From: CAYJAZ01 sp964371865
GTDB lineage: Bacteria > Desulfobacterota > Desulfovibrionia > Desulfovibrionales > Desulfovibrionaceae
DNA: 10,662 nucleotides
Direction: 5' to 3'
NCBI GenBank assembly: GCA_964371865.1
Contig: CAYJOR010000077.1
Coordinates: 1 to 10,662, forward strand
Each line of letters opens with the position of its first letter. Position 1 is the first letter of the stretch. A program made the translations under genes and the position numbers. Under the pieces are notes generated by a model. That model made no database searches. It was given only the letters and a program-made list of their open reading frames with translations, and was not told the origin of the DNA. Shown here in pieces: positions 1-5,757 of this stretch.

Positions 1-481
1 GATTAAGGTCTTTTAGGCTATCCATAAGAACTTGAGTTGCAAAAAGGTTATCAACAGGACAGTTGAAGAAACCTTGAATTTGCCCAGCATGTAAATCTAC
101 AGTAACAACACGTTGAGCACCTGCATGACTAATAAAGTCTGCTACCATTTTAGCTGATATTGGTGCGCGTGGGCTTACTTTACGATCTTGGCGAGCATAA
201 CCGAAATATGGAATTACAGCTGTTACACGACTTGCACTTGCTCTTTTTAGAGCGTCAAGCATAAGGCATAACTGCATAAGATTAAAGTTAGCAGGTGCGC
301 ATGTAGGTTGAATAACGAAAACATCTTGCCCGCGAACACTGGCGCCTATTTCAATGCGGATTTCTCCGTCGCTGAACTGTTCACAAAGAGTTGGTACAAG
401 CTGTGTGCCTAAATGACGACAGACATTATTTGCTAAATCTGTGTTAGCTGTGCCTGTAAGAATTTTCAAATCACCGTACAT
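1..481 (-). CDS. prs: Ribose-phosphate pyrophosphokinase (PRPP synthase), N-terminal part, cut by window edge
   Basis: Makes PRPP from ribose 5-phosphate and ATP in the cytoplasm, feeding purine, pyrimidine, NAD and histidine synthesis. The frame is open from ATG at 481 to the left edge, giving the first 160 residues of a protein usually about 310 long. Visible family features are FSDGEIRIEI at residues 36-45, YFGYARQDRK at 92-101 (nucleotide-binding region) and the PRPP-synthase signature beginning VDLHAGQIQGFF at 128-139, with the conserved histidine at 131. A GAAGG ribosome-binding site lies about 9 nt before the ATG. The gene follows tRNA-Gln and a hairpin terminator, so it needs either read-through or its own promoter in the roughly 30 nt left; TATTAT (minus strand, 501-506) is a possible -10, but I see no good -35. 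Identification is firm; only the 5' half can be judged. Confidence 0.96.
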   Translation of the reverse strand, partial: MYGDLKILTGTANTDLANNVCRHLGTQLVPTLCEQFSDGEIRIEIGASVRGQDVFVIQPTCAPANFNLMQLCLMLDALKRASASRVTAVIPYFGYARQDRKVSPRAPISAKMVADFISHAGAQRVVTVDLHAGQIQGFFNCPVDNLFATQVLMDSLKDLN

Positions 482-510
482 AATTTTGCCTTCAAATCGT
501 ATAATAGATG

Positions 511-536
511 AAAAAAAAGCCCGTTTGTAGACGGGC
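511..536 (-). terminator. Rho-independent terminator after tRNA-Gln
   Basis: On the minus strand a perfect 6-bp stem (GCCCGT / ACGGGC) with a 6-nt loop (CTACAA) is followed directly by eight T residues. It lies 13 nt after the tRNA 3' CCA and 30 nt before the prs start codon. It should end the ispE-tRNA transcript, or act as a partial terminator if prs is read from upstream. Confidence 0.8.
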
Positions 537-549
537 GTAATTTTTATGA

Positions 550-625
550 TGGCTGGGGCGGAAGGACTCGAACCCACGGATGACTGGACCAAAACCAGTT
601 GCCTTACCGACTTGGCGACACCCCA
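550..625 (-). tRNA. tRNA-Gln (anticodon TTG)
   Basis: A 76-nt tRNA with encoded CCA. The acceptor arm TGGGGTG pairs with CGCCCCA (one T-G wobble), the discriminator is G, and CCA is at 552-550. The anticodon arm is ACTGG-TTTTGGT-CCAGT, placing TTG at positions 34-36, which reads CAA (and CAG by wobble). The T arm carries GGTTCGAGTCC. The 5' end lies only 3 nt after the ispE stop codon and a terminator follows 13 nt after CCA, so it is very probably cut by RNase P out of an ispE transcript. The context ispE / tRNA-Gln / prs matches what I recall from Desulfovibrio. Confidence 0.96.
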
Positions 626-628
626 ACA

Positions 629-1585
629 CTATAACTCAACGACCGGAAACACATTCACAACTTTATCGTTCTCAAAAAACACTTTCGCATTTTCCGCCTG
701 CTCTCTTTTCGAGAACAATCCAAATAAAGACGATCCGCTTCCACTCATAAGTGCAATTTCTGCCTCAAACGCTAATAGCTTTTCTTTGTATTTCCCCAAT
801 GCAGGAAAAGAAGAGAAGACACATTGTTCAAGATCATTTCTGAAAAGAGCATTTATCGTCGCGTCGTGAGGTCTTATAGCTCGATTTGAAATGCTTGTCA
901 ACATCTTTAATGCACTTTTTTCAACTTTTTTTTCAATTATTTGATTTTCTTGTCTAAATTTCTTAAAAACGCTTATTGTATCTACCTTGATTTTTGGAGA
1001 AATTAGCAAAATCGAGTATCCTTTTAAAAAAGTCACATCAATTTCTGATAATTTTTCCCCTATTCCTTCAACATAAGCAGGAGTATTTTTCAAAAAAAAT
1101 GGAACATCTGCTCCAACTTTTGTAGCAATTTCATTTAAAAAAGGAAAATCATCGTGGGTAATCGAAATAAAATCACTGTACTCTACCCCTCGCCACTTTG
1201 CATACATATATTTAATGATGGTAGCTGCATCTGCAGAACCTCCGCCAAGCCCAGCTCCATGAGGTACACCCTTAATAAGTTCAACATCTAGTCCAAAAGA
1301 AAATCCCGTTCTCTCTTTAAATAGATGATAAGCTTTTGTAAGCGTATTATCCTTTAAATCAATTCCAAGAGTATCGCACTTCAAACTAAAGCCGTCTCTC
1401 CCTACTTCATGAATTGTTAAAACGTCATAAGGGTTTGCAATAGGATAGAATAAACTCTCAAGTTCATGATAGCCATTTTCTCGTCTGCCAACTATATGGA
1501 GGAATAAATTTATCTTACAAGGTGATAGTATTTTCATTTTTAAATTTGCTTTGCTTGCGAACTTAGATAACTCATCACCACTCAT
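629..1585 (-). CDS. ispE: 4-diphosphocytidyl-2-C-methyl-D-erythritol kinase
   Basis: ATP-dependent kinase of the MEP (non-mevalonate) isoprenoid pathway, phosphorylating the 2-hydroxyl of CDP-methylerythritol; cytoplasmic, GHMP-kinase family. Numbering from the first ATG (318 residues): SPCKINLFLHI at 21-31 with the catalytic-type lysine K24, the GHMP glycine-rich motif PHGAGLGGGSADAA at 108-121, GADVPFFL at 158-165 with D160 in the place of the catalytic aspartate, and MSGSGSSLFGLF at 280-291 (motif III). The family is usually about 280-300 residues and starts just before the KINL motif, so the internal ATG at 1537 (MKILSPCKINL, 302 residues) is an equally credible start. Neither start has a clear Shine-Dalgarno. 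A TAAAAT box (minus, 1595-1600) could be a -10, placing transcription almost at the upstream ATG. The stop is 3 nt from tRNA-Gln. Confidence 0.95.
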   Translation of the reverse strand: MSGDELSKFASKANLKMKILSPCKINLFLHIVGRRENGYHELESLFYPIANPYDVLTIHEVGRDGFSLKCDTLGIDLKDNTLTKAYHLFKERTGFSFGLDVELIKGVPHGAGLGGGSADAATIIKYMYAKWRGVEYSDFISITHDDFPFLNEIATKVGADVPFFLKNTPAYVEGIGEKLSEIDVTFLKGYSILLISPKIKVDTISVFKKFRQENQIIEKKVEKSALKMLTSISNRAIRPHDATINALFRNDLEQCVFSSFPALGKYKEKLLAFEAEIALMSGSGSSLFGLFSKREQAENAKVFFENDKVVNVFPVVEL

Positions 1586-1667
1586 AATAGGAGTATTTTA
1601 GATGAATATCGTGCGATGAAATTAAAAAGTTTTTTTGAAGGAAGGGGGAGAGTTTGAGAGGGGGAAA

Positions 1668-2387
1668 CTACTTAACAGGATACCTACCGCAGGCGAACTT
1701 TCCTTCAGGACAAAGTTTTGTTCTTTCGCACTTTGCGCCTTCATTTTCAAATACTTCTGGGATAACTGAACGACAATGCGCTAACATTTGATTAGCTACG
1801 TGCCTAATTTCCCACTGCGCACGCACACAACATCTATGATTAAAGAAATTCACTAAAGAACGAGCGTTCATAGTAACAACTATATTACTTGCTGCACCTT
1901 GCGGGAGAACAAATCTTGCATCTTCGTTTGAGGACTGCTTGTCTTTACTGCCTTCTAAAAGAATTTCTTGCAACTCTGCATAAGCTTGAGCGATATGCTC
2001 CATACATTCAGTATAGCGTTGAAGAGCTTTTGGATTTTTTTCGATTTTAGGAGGTGTGATATATTTAAAATCTTTAGCGTCTACATATCTCTGACTTTGT
2101 TGAGAAAATGAAGCTATACGATGACGTACTAGCTGATGAGTTAAAGCTCGTGATACATTTTCAAGAGCAAAAGTGAAGTTTACATGCTCTATAGGGCTTT
2201 CATGACCGGACGACATAACATTACGTATAAAGTCGCCTTGTTTTTCTCTTGAAATTTTTTCTGATTGAGTATCTTCCCACATATCGCCGGCAAAACCGGA
2301 GTGATAGCATTGCCTAAATGCTGTATATATAACAGATAGTGGCTCGGGCGTATGCGCCAAGAGTTCTACTCGTGCAAATTTTGACAT
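1668..2387 (-). CDS. thyX: Flavin-dependent thymidylate synthase
   Basis: Makes dTMP from dUMP using methylene-tetrahydrofolate, with FAD and NADPH as reductant; replaces ThyA in many anaerobes. The 239-residue product carries the ThyX signature RHRIASFSQQS at residues 88-98 (RHR, seven residues, Ser) and the C-terminal segment RSLVNFFNHRCCVRAQWEIR (177-196), typical of the FAD/dUMP-binding core. A cysteine-containing tail (C220, C226, C233, in a CPEG...CG context) resembles tails I know from other anaerobe ThyX proteins. The frame stays open upstream to 2495, but I chose the ATG at 2387: it has an AAAGG ribosome-binding site about 8 nt before it, starts like family members (MSKFARVELL), and the upstream part would cross a -10 box and a terminator. 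It lies between ompH and ispE, all on the minus strand, and has its own promoter. Confidence 0.96.
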   Translation of the reverse strand: MSKFARVELLAHTPEPLSVIYTAFRQCYHSGFAGDMWEDTQSEKISREKQGDFIRNVMSSGHESPIEHVNFTFALENVSRALTHQLVRHRIASFSQQSQRYVDAKDFKYITPPKIEKNPKALQRYTECMEHIAQAYAELQEILLEGSKDKQSSNEDARFVLPQGAASNIVVTMNARSLVNFFNHRCCVRAQWEIRHVANQMLAHCRSVIPEVFENEGAKCERTKLCPEGKFACGRYPVK

Positions 2388-2406
2388 GACATTACCTTTA
2401 ATTTTC

Positions 2407-2437
2407 ATTATAGACACACTATAAAAAAATGCTCCAA
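2407..2437 (-). promoter_or_regulatory. Probable sigma70-type promoter of thyX
   Basis: A perfect TATAAT (minus strand, 2412-2407) lies about 20 nt before the chosen thyX ATG, with TTGGAG (2437-2432) as a possible -35 at a long 19-nt spacing. The predicted transcript would start near 2400, just before the AAAGG ribosome-binding site, giving a very short leader. This supports the 2387 start. Confidence 0.6.
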
Positions 2438-2443
2438 AAGTAA

Positions 2444-2516
2444 ACAAAAAAACTAAGGGGAAAACTTGTATAGTAAATACATGCTTCCCCCTCAAAAAAC
2501 CAGATTTTATGGTTTT
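2444..2516 (-). terminator. Two stem-loops ending the ompH transcript
   Basis: Directly after the ompH stop, the minus strand has AAAACCA / TGGTTTT around a 7-nt loop (2516-2496), then a longer hairpin (2490-2457): GGGGAA / TTCCCC outside, a small internal loop, TGTAT / ATACA inside, with a 5-nt loop. The second is followed by TTAGTTTTTTTG, a good U-tract. Together they look like a rho-independent terminator separating ompH from thyX. The tract on the plus-strand side is poor, so termination is expected only for minus-strand transcription. Confidence 0.65.
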
Positions 2517-2518
2517 AG

Positions 2519-3076
2519 TTATTTCTTTTCTGCTTCAGCAGGAACTTCTTTCTTTTCAATTGGTTTCGGAGCTGGCAAAGAAATTTCAGGTGCTGGTGGA
2601 AGAGCTATATCAATTGCATTCATTGCGTTTATAACATCAGTTGTTACGTCAGCCTCTTTATCGTAAGAGAGAACAGTTTCAGCTGCGAAGATAATCGGAA
2701 TATTTTTATCTTTACGCACTTGATTCATTGCATCTTCAAGGGTTTTTTCAATTGTACCTACAACAGCTCCTTGATTAGCATCAATTGCGCCTTGCAGTGT
2801 ATATACAGCCCCTTGTAATTCTAGTTGAAGATACATATCTTTATCTTCTTGACTTATATCAAGAGCATTTATACGAGTTTCAAGCAGAGCAAGTTCTGCT
2901 TCTGCTTTCTGTTGTAATTTCTGAATACTCTCAAAACCTTTTTTACCGATTTCACTTTCAATAAAAACTTTTTCAGTATCAAGAATACCGTAAGAAAGAG
3001 ATTTTTCAGCATTTGCTGAGAAAGGTGAAAAAAGCGCAACCGCGAACAATAATGAGAGATTTAATAATTTTTTCAT
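2519..3076 (-). CDS. OmpH/Skp-family periplasmic chaperone
   Basis: Skp-like proteins hold unfolded outer-membrane proteins in the periplasm after Sec export. The 185-residue product begins with a clear signal peptide: MKK, hydrophobic core LLNLSLLFAVALF, and likely cleavage after ANA at residue 23. The mature start LSYGILDTEKVF is typical of the family (short beta strand with a D-x-x-K/R-V-F pattern). Residues about 45-110 are Lys/Glu/Gln/Leu-rich and should form the long helical coiled-coil arms. The C-terminus is a Pro/Glu/Lys-rich tail (APEISLPAPKPIEKKEVPAE) not needed for the fold. A GGAG site lies 8 nt before the ATG. The gene is not next to bamA or lpxD, the usual partners of skp, but stands alone between thyX and a divergent gene, with its own promoter and terminator. 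I am sure of the family, less so of one-to-one equivalence with Skp, so no symbol is given. Confidence 0.85.
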   Translation of the reverse strand: MKKLLNLSLLFAVALFSPFSANAEKSLSYGILDTEKVFIESEIGKKGFESIQKLQQKAEAELALLETRINALDISQEDKDMYLQLELQGAVYTLQGAIDANQGAVVGTIEKTLEDAMNQVRKDKNIPIIFAAETVLSYDKEADVTTDVINAMNAIDIALPPAPEISLPAPKPIEKKEVPAEAEKK

Positions 3077-3108
3077 AAAATGAACTCCAATGTAATTTCA
3101 ATCGGGAC

Positions 3109-3137
3109 AGCATATATCTTTTTCAATTTGTATGCAA
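3109..3137 (-). promoter_or_regulatory. Candidate sigma70-type promoter of ompH-like gene
   Basis: On the minus strand, TTGCAT (3137-3132) and TATGCT (3114-3109) are separated by exactly 17 nt and lie about 35 nt before the ompH-like ATG. Each hexamer matches four of six consensus bases. The match is moderate and the region is AT-rich, so this is a suggestion. Confidence 0.4.
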
Positions 3138-3187
3138 TTCTTATTTTTTTGAGGATTGCTTATTTTTTATTGAGAAGAAGAAGATTT

Positions 3188-3204
3188 TTGGCATAAAATT
3201 TGCT
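3188..3204 (+). promoter_or_regulatory. Sigma54 (-24/-12) promoter candidate upstream of the Ser-rich orphan
   Basis: TTGGCATAAAATTTGCT fits the RpoN consensus YTGGCACG-N4-TTGCW: it has TTGGCA, a four-base spacer and TTGCT, with the GG and GC exactly 12 bp apart as required. Only the C and G at consensus positions 7 and 8 differ (T and A). Transcription would begin near 3215, leaving a leader of roughly 200 nt before the 3417 ATG. The leader contains a 9-bp inverted repeat, CAAAATTTC (3233-3241) with GAAATTTTG (3267-3275). No convincing sigma70 promoter was found closer to the gene. An activator binding site upstream was not recognised. Confidence 0.6.
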
Positions 3205-3416
3205 TAATATATTCAATATAATTTAAAAGTGTCAAAATTTCCTATCTTAGGTGTTTTTTAAATTATGAAATTTTGTGGATTTTTCAACAAAAAGGGATTT
3301 TTATAAAGTGCAGTGTATAAAAACATACATAAACTAGATGATAAAATTATCTTTAAGACAAAAAAACGCAAAAGAATTAATTTAGAAAGATATCCTCGAT
3401 GGAAAGGAGAAAAAAT

Positions 3417-4058
3417 ATGTCTCAAGTAAGCGAAACTTTAGTATCTAGTGGGTTAAACTCATTGTGGACAACAACATCTGAAACAAGTAAAGATGCAAGT
3501 GAGAGATCAAGTTCTTCAGTATCTCCTGTTTCAAGCTCTACAAGTAATATGAGTAGAGCAAATCAATCCTATGGACTAAATAGAATTAATCAACTTGCAG
3601 GAGCTGCAAATGCAGCTTTTGAAGGCTTAGGTTTAGGAGCAAATGATAGGGTTACTTTTTCCCGTATCGGAGAATATAAAGATAAACTACAGGAACAATT
3701 TTCCGAAATAGTGAAAGCGGGGCTTACTGAAGCTGGCGTTGATAAAGATGTAGAGTTTCAAGTAGTAACAAGTTATAACGGCGAAGGTATCGATATTATA
3801 ACTGACTCTGAGGACAAAGCAAAAATCATCCAATTTTTCAACGACTACCCTGAATTAGTTGATCAATTTAAAGAAATTCAATATCTTGACAATCTAAGTA
3901 AGACATGTACTCAAGAAGAGATTTCAGCAAATGTTCAAATGTCAAAAGTACAATTACAAGCAATGTCAAGTTTATTCAATACTAATCCATCATCTAGTAT
4001 TATGAGCAGTGGTTCTAATGGCTCATTCTTTGGAATGGGACTTTCAACAATAGTGTAG
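3417..4058 (+). CDS. Unrecognised Ser/Thr-rich protein, 213 residues, behind a sigma54 promoter
   Basis: I recognise no family. The start at 3417 is chosen because AAAGGAG lies 7 nt before it; the ATG 18 nt upstream would put that site inside the gene. Residues 2-46 are about half Ser/Thr and look disordered. Residues about 52-163 look folded and mixed alpha/beta, with helices rich in Leu/Ile/Glu and a stretch around VEFQVVTSYNGEGIDIITD (112-130) that looks like two short strands. The last 30 residues are again Ser/Asn/Gly-rich and end FFGMGLSTIV. There is one cysteine (C164), no signal peptide, no membrane segment and no metal or nucleotide motif. The gene stands alone between a 340-nt spacer and a strong terminator. 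A disordered Ser/Thr-rich N-terminus without a signal peptide would suit a type III or flagellar export substrate, but this is a guess from composition. Confidence 0.8.
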   Translation: MSQVSETLVSSGLNSLWTTTSETSKDASERSSSSVSPVSSSTSNMSRANQSYGLNRINQLAGAANAAFEGLGLGANDRVTFSRIGEYKDKLQEQFSEIVKAGLTEAGVDKDVEFQVVTSYNGEGIDIITDSEDKAKIIQFFNDYPELVDQFKEIQYLDNLSKTCTQEEISANVQMSKVQLQAMSSLFNTNPSSSIMSSGSNGSFFGMGLSTIV

Positions 4059-4086
4059 TTTCATGCACATCCTTTTATCAAAAGAG

Positions 4087-4129
4087 GGGAAACAAGAGCT
4101 TATAAAAGAGCCTTGCTTTCCCTTTTTTG
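4087..4129 (+). terminator. Rho-independent terminator of the orphan gene
   Basis: About 30 nt after the orphan's stop codon, GGGAAACAAG pairs with CTTGCTTTCCC (one bulged C), with an inner CTT / AAG, followed by six T residues. This is a strong terminator that isolates the orphan from rpmE. Confidence 0.8.
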
Positions 4130-4156
4130 AGGAAAACAGAAATTATATTCTATAAT
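4128..4156 (+). promoter_or_regulatory. Candidate distal promoter of the rpmE unit
   Basis: TTGAGG (4128-4133) and a perfect TATAAT (4151-4156) are 17 nt apart. The -35 overlaps the end of the T-tract of the preceding terminator. Transcription would start near 4163, giving rpmE a leader of about 200 nt that contains the second promoter. Confidence 0.5.
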
Positions 4157-4267
4157 GATTATATCCGTTAAAATTGTTTTTTTATTAAAAACAACTGATA
4201 AATCAATAAATAAATAACAAATTATAAATTTATCCTCTTCAAAATAATATTTTTGACATTAAAATAT

Positions 4268-4296
4268 TTGACAAGGTTTCAAAATTGATGTATAGA
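4268..4296 (+). promoter_or_regulatory. Strong sigma70 promoter of rpmE - DUF1385 - prfA
   Basis: A consensus TTGACA (4268-4273), a 17-nt spacer and TATAGA (4291-4296) lie about 70 nt before the rpmE start codon. Another TTGACA occurs 15 nt upstream (4253-4258) within the imperfect direct repeat ATATTTTTGACA / ATATTTGACA. Predicted transcription start is near 4303. Confidence 0.8.
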
Positions 4297-4302
4297 TTTT
4301 GC

Positions 4303-4319
4303 CTTGTCTTGGAGACAAG
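4303..4319 (+). promoter_or_regulatory. Hairpin at the 5' end of the rpmE leader
   Basis: CTTGTCT (4303-4309) and AGACAAG (4313-4319) form a perfect 7-bp stem around TGG, exactly where the proximal promoter should begin its transcript. It is followed by ATTCCTTTTT, a weak pyrimidine tract. It could stabilise the mRNA 5' end, act in attenuation, or be a binding site for L31; E. coli rpmE is known to be autoregulated through its leader. Confidence 0.5.
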
Positions 4320-4365
4320 ATTCCTTTTTATAGACGAAAGGACAATGAGAACTTAGGAGCAAAAC

Positions 4366-4575
4366 ATGAAAGAAGGCATCCATCCAAAAACATACCAAGC
4401 GAAAATCGTTTGTGCATGCGGCTTTGAAATCGAAGCTAACTCCACCAAAGGTGAAACCGTTAGCGTGGAGATTTGTTCAAATTGCCACCCATTCTTTACT
4501 GGTAAGCAACGTCTTATCGATACTGCTGGACGTATCGACCGCTTCCGTAAAAAATACGACAAATTTAAAAAATAA
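4366..4575 (+). CDS. rpmE: 50S ribosomal protein L31 (bL31), zinc-binding type
   Basis: Ribosomal protein of the central protuberance that bridges the subunits. At 69 residues it has the usual length. It is the zinc (C+) form: C16-x-C18 and C37-x-x-C40 are all present, in the contexts VCACGF and EICSNCHPFFTGKQ, and the tail DTAGRIDRFRKKY is typical. AGGAG lies 7 nt before the ATG. It is the first gene of a unit with the DUF1385 gene and prfA, 64 nt from the former; the gap holds a long inverted repeat. Because C+ L31 carries zinc, such genes are often balanced by a zinc-free paralogue elsewhere; none is in this window and I see no Zur site. Confidence 0.98.
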   Translation: MKEGIHPKTYQAKIVCACGFEIEANSTKGETVSVEICSNCHPFFTGKQRLIDTAGRIDRFRKKYDKFKK

Positions 4576-4588
4576 ATCTTTTCACAGT

Positions 4589-4641
4589 ATGAAATCACGA
4601 ACCTCCCTGAACCCTTGTTTGGGGAGGTCTTGATGTTTCAT
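4589..4641 (+). promoter_or_regulatory. Long stem-loop covering the ribosome-binding region of the DUF1385 gene
   Basis: Three nested inverted segments pair across the gap: ATGAAA (4589-4594) with TTTCAT (4636-4641), TCA (4595-4597) with TGA (4631-4633), and ACCTCCC (4601-4607) with GGGAGGT (4622-4628), leaving a 14-nt loop. The right arm contains the only good ribosome-binding sequence (GGGGAGG) of the next gene, and its last base pairs touch the ATG at 4640. There is no T-tract after it, so translational control or mRNA processing fits better than termination. Confidence 0.6.
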
Positions 4642-5755
4642 GAAGATTGCTATGTATCAAGTAGTGAATACGTCAATCAGTCAAGCTGGTTGCAAATCTA
4701 TATCTAAGAATAGTTCTGAATTTTCTTTGCAGACTCTCGGTGGCAGCTTAAACTCACAAGAGCAATCTACATCTACATCTTCAAAACAGTGCAGCGCTAC
4801 CCCTGAGGCAGGAGTCGGCGGGCAAGCTATTATTGAGGGCATTATGATGCGCTCACAAAATAGATATGCCTTAGCTGTGCGTTTATCAAATGGGAAAATT
4901 CATGTAGAATCTAAACCTTGGTATAGATTTTCTACAAAACCACTCTACCAAAAGCCATTTTTTAGAGGATTTCCCCTACTTGTTGAAACTCTAATAAATG
5001 GCATAAAAACTCTTAATCGCTCCGCTGAACTTTCAAGCATTCACGATGAAGAGCCTTTAACACAAAAACAATTACTTCTTACTTTGTTTTTTTCAATTCT
5101 CATGGCGATTGGGCTATTTGTGGTTCTTCCCCACGCTCTTTCTTTTGGCATGCAGTACTTTGAATTAGCAGGAGATGTGCAGACCTTTTCCTTTCAAATT
5201 TGGGATGGACTATTCAAGTTTATAGTATTCTTCCTTTATCTTGCCGGAATTTCTCTTATCCCCGATGTAAGAAGAGTTTTTCAGTTTCATGGCGCAGAGC
5301 ATAAATCTATTGCCGCGTATGAAAAATGTAAAGAAGGGCAAGTGGTTGATATCAACCTCGTTCGTAAGCAATCTCGCCTACACCCAAGATGTGGAACAAC
5401 ATTTCTTTTATTCGTTCTTTCTATAGCAATTCTTATACATACTATATTTCTTCCTCCCCTGCTTTGGCTATGGGAGCCACATTCAGAAATTTTAAAACAT
5501 GCTGTTGTGTTGGTTATCAAAATTGCTTTGATGATTCCTATTTCTGCTCTAGCTTATGAGCTTATACGCCTTTCATCTAAATCTGACGGTTTTTTTGGAT
5601 TTATACTTAAAGCCCCGGGATTATTATTGCAATTACTCACTACTCGTGAGCCAGAAGATGAACATCTAGAAGTTGCTTTAGTCGCTCTAAAAGCAGCTTT
5701 GGGTGAAAATACCAAGCATACGATTATAACCTCAGATGATACAAATTTGGAGTAA
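4640..5755 (+). CDS. DUF1385 (YqhQ-type) multi-pass membrane protein
   Basis: A conserved inner-membrane protein family without an established function, often encoded next to prfA. Family marks are GGQAIIEGIMMR at residues 60-71, FHGAEHKSIAAYE at 216-228 and HPRCGTTFLLF at 248-258. Four hydrophobic segments are visible at about 144-166, 190-208, 253-275 and 285-307, so both the His/Glu-rich motif and the Cys motif lie between membrane segments 2 and 3. The 371 residues include an unusual first 58, rich in Ser, Thr and Gln, before the conserved core; I see no better start between the ATG at 4640 and the core. The GGGGAGG ribosome-binding site is 12 nt upstream and buried in a stem-loop. The stop is 2 nt from the prfA start, implying coupled translation. 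The His/Glu/Cys motifs could bind metal, which is only a possibility. Confidence 0.88.
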   Translation: MKIAMYQVVNTSISQAGCKSISKNSSEFSLQTLGGSLNSQEQSTSTSSKQCSATPEAGVGGQAIIEGIMMRSQNRYALAVRLSNGKIHVESKPWYRFSTKPLYQKPFFRGFPLLVETLINGIKTLNRSAELSSIHDEEPLTQKQLLLTLFFSILMAIGLFVVLPHALSFGMQYFELAGDVQTFSFQIWDGLFKFIVFFLYLAGISLIPDVRRVFQFHGAEHKSIAAYEKCKEGQVVDINLVRKQSRLHPRCGTTFLLFVLSIAILIHTIFLPPLLWLWEPHSEILKHAVVLVIKIALMIPISALAYELIRLSSKSDGFFGFILKAPGLLLQLLTTREPEDEHLEVALVALKAALGENTKHTIITSDDTNLE

Positions 5756-5757
5756 AA

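Noticed and set aside
1644..1664. Two G5 runs between ispE and thyX, considered as a G-quadruplex or a terminator
   Set aside because: Only two runs are present, too few for a quadruplex, and the short AGTTT/AAACT stem has no U-tract on the minus strand.
2388..2495. Possible 36-residue N-terminal extension of ThyX with a hydrophobic stretch, looking like a signal anchor
   Set aside because: It overlaps a terminator hairpin and a perfect -10 box, has no ribosome-binding site, and ThyX is a cytoplasmic enzyme starting like the 2387 ATG product.
4353..4598. An 81-residue minus-strand frame opposite rpmE
   Set aside because: It is the antisense of the L31 gene and has no recognisable product.
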